From: Anaerolineaceae bacterium
Lineage (GTDB): Bacteria; Chloroflexota; Anaerolineae; Aggregatilineales; Phototrophicaceae
Reading direction: 5' to 3'
Length of the DNA stretch: 64,000 bases
Assembly: GCA_016124855.1 (NCBI GenBank)
Contig: WGMX01000059.1
Span: 1 to 64,000 of the forward strand
Part shown: positions 63,079 through 64,000 of the stretch, piece after piece
How positions within the stretch are numbered: position 1 is the stretch's first letter
How the letters are laid out: each line of letters starts with the position of its first letter
Made by a program: the position numbers and the translations under genes
The notes under the pieces: generated by a model
What the model saw: the letters and a program-made list of their open reading frames with translations, nothing else
Databases searched by the model: none
Told to the model about the DNA's origin: nothing

Positions 63079-63633
63079 ATGAGAAAGCTGTGGGTAAAAG
63101 CGTGGATCACCTTTGATGGTGTATTTGACGCAGATACGATGGGTTATTGGTGGGAAACGACGAACAGCCTTGATCGGATGCAGTACATTAAAGAGGAGTA
63201 TTCAAAAGGCGATGCCTATCTGCTGGGGCGCGTGACCTATGAAATGTTGTGGCCGGGCTGGTCAACACAGACGACGGGTGACGGCCCCGGGCCAATCCTC
63301 AACCGGATGCACAAATATGTGGTTTCGAATACGCTTTCGACTGCTCCGTGGAAAGAATCCACCATCATATCAGGCAATGTGGTTGAGGAGATCAGGAAAC
63401 TGAAACAGCAGCCGGGTAAAGATATAATCATCGACGGCAGCGGCAGCCTCGTTCAATCCCTGATGGGAACGGGCTTGATTGACGAGTACCGGTTCTTAGT
63501 GCAGCCTTATGTCATGGGAAAGGGACGGCGCTTCTTTCCAGAAGGGACAGCACAGATGCCGCTCAAGCTGGTTGAAAGCAAGCCGTTGAGTTTCGGATCG
63601 CTGGCTCTTGTCTACCAGCCTGCCGACAAATAA
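63079..63633 (+). CDS. DHFR/RibD-C-like dihydrofolate reductase family protein
   Basis: A 184-residue protein of the RibD C-terminal/DHFR-like fold. Seen: VKAWITFDGVFDADTMGYWW, GDAYLLGRVTYEMLWPGW, YVVSNTLSTAPWKESTII, DIIIDGSGSLVQSLMGTGLIDEYRFLVQPYVMGKGRRFF. Many members reduce pteridine or flavin precursors, and most have no known substrate. A strong AGGAGGAGAAAG ribosome site precedes the ATG. Confidence 0.9.
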   Translation: MRKLWVKAWITFDGVFDADTMGYWWETTNSLDRMQYIKEEYSKGDAYLLGRVTYEMLWPGWSTQTTGDGPGPILNRMHKYVVSNTLSTAPWKESTIISGNVVEEIRKLKQQPGKDIIIDGSGSLVQSLMGTGLIDEYRFLVQPYVMGKGRRFFPEGTAQMPLKLVESKPLSFGSLALVYQPADK

Positions 63634-63657
63634 GCTCTTAATTCATGGTACGCACTG

Positions 63658-63702
63658 ACACCCTCACCCTAAATCCCTCTCCCTCAGGGCGAGGGATTTC
63701 CA
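63658..63702. repeat. REP-like palindromic repeat, copy 5
   Basis: CACCCTCACCCTAAATCCCTC then TCCCTCAGGGC and GAGGGATTT; stem 63671-63679 with 63691-63699 is perfect. Same family as the copies at 3935 and 4979. Confidence 0.7.
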
Positions 63703-63825
63703 ATCCTCAGCGTTTTTTACTGCCCTTCATGCTGAAGGACGTTTCGCAGGGGGCTGAGTGTTCTGCGTAAGGCGATCTCTTAATTGCGCTGAAGCTAGGG
63801 ACAGTTCATTTTGAGGTTTGATCCT

Positions 63826-64000
63826 CTAGTGGACCTGTCGAATGCGGCTGCCGATACCCACCAACACAATACTTAACAGATAGAGTGCGATCAAAGGCCC
63901 CATGACGAGCATCATATTGACTGGATCAACCGTCGGGGTAATGACGGCGGCGGCAATGGCTGAACCCACGACCGCGACGCGCCAATGGTGCATCAATTGG
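63826..64000 (-). CDS. tatC: TatC, C-terminal part (runs off the window)
   Basis: The last 57 residues of an open frame entering from the right edge: HHWRVAVVGSAIAAAVITPT, then VDPVNMMLVMGPLIALYLLS and IVLVGIGSRIR, ending in QVH. This matches the last two helices of the twin-arginine translocase core protein TatC (the ITP.DP and P...LY..S motifs). The N-terminal part lies outside. TatC exports folded proteins with twin-arginine signals. Confidence 0.85.
   Translation of the reverse strand, partial: QLMHHWRVAVVGSAIAAAVITPTVDPVNMMLVMGPLIALYLLSIVLVGIGSRIRQVH

Noticed and set aside
1..64000. tRNA, rRNA and CRISPR arrays
   Set aside because: No T-loop-like GGTTCGAATCC motifs with matching stems, no rRNA-like tracts and no regularly spaced direct repeats were seen by eye; a covariance scan could still find a missed tRNA.

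Overview
The window looks like a chromosomal contig of a Chloroflexota bacterium, most likely class Anaerolineae. This is inference: the window has no rRNA and no complete phylogenetic marker. It rests on the mix of SH3/WD40/beta-propeller surface proteins with Thr/Pro-rich linkers, a GlmL/MutL-like ASKHA ATPase without glutamate mutase, DUF5615/DUF433 and VapBC toxin-antitoxin pairs, Uma2-type nucleases, and many dispersed intergenic repeats. Genes lie on both strands in short operons. I saw no tRNA, rRNA, CRISPR array or prophage.

Layout. 0-5 kb: a truncated AraC-type regulator, a large TIR-NTPase-TPR (STAND/NLR-like) protein, and an orphan TroA/ZnuA-type metal-binding protein whose promoter is overlapped by a 12-bp inverted repeat. 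5-8 kb: an operon with a UDP-sugar-type epimerase/dehydrogenase, mannonate dehydratase and a CBM9-like protein (sugar-acid catabolism). 8-16 kb: VapBC, a GT2 glycosyltransferase, a PAS histidine kinase, glutaminyl cyclotransferase, a receiver-HTH regulator, a DUF1304 protein, cytochrome P450 and an SH3 lipoprotein. 17-28 kb: a minus-strand operon of at least seven genes coding for an apparent membrane complex: a MutL-like ATPase, a biotinyl/KOW-like partner, four membrane proteins (one of 1203 residues with about 14 Trp-containing PDWL-like motifs) and an acidic protein ending in a sortase-like LPxSG signal. I regard this as the best candidate for an undescribed system.

28-37 kb: plus-strand metabolic and housekeeping genes (FGE-fold protein, GH32-like hydrolase, Uma2, ATP-grasp, quinone oxidoreductase, APH-like kinase, double thioredoxin, nitroreductase) and a DUF433/DUF5615 pair. 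37-41 kb: three surface-polysaccharide genes. 41.27-41.87 kb: a gene-free stretch between divergent genes with nine exact copies of the nonamer TTWTNNACA, a 19-bp-armed palindrome, a TAC/CTA trinucleotide track and an AT-rich segment. This resembles a bacterial replication origin and is the strongest non-coding signal in the window.

42-57 kb: a GAF histidine kinase, an Eis-like acetyltransferase, TolB/WD40 propeller proteins, a fused tandem solute-binding protein without a transporter, PurU, DinB and YrdB family proteins, and a MocR/LysN-type aminotransferase. 57-58.3 kb is a repeat-rich non-coding stretch. 58-64 kb: a methyltransferase, a complete IS110 element with a likely bridge-RNA region, an RmlC-type epimerase, an NTF2-like protein, a two-domain fasciclin protein, a DHFR/RibD-like protein and the C-terminal end of TatC, which runs off the window.
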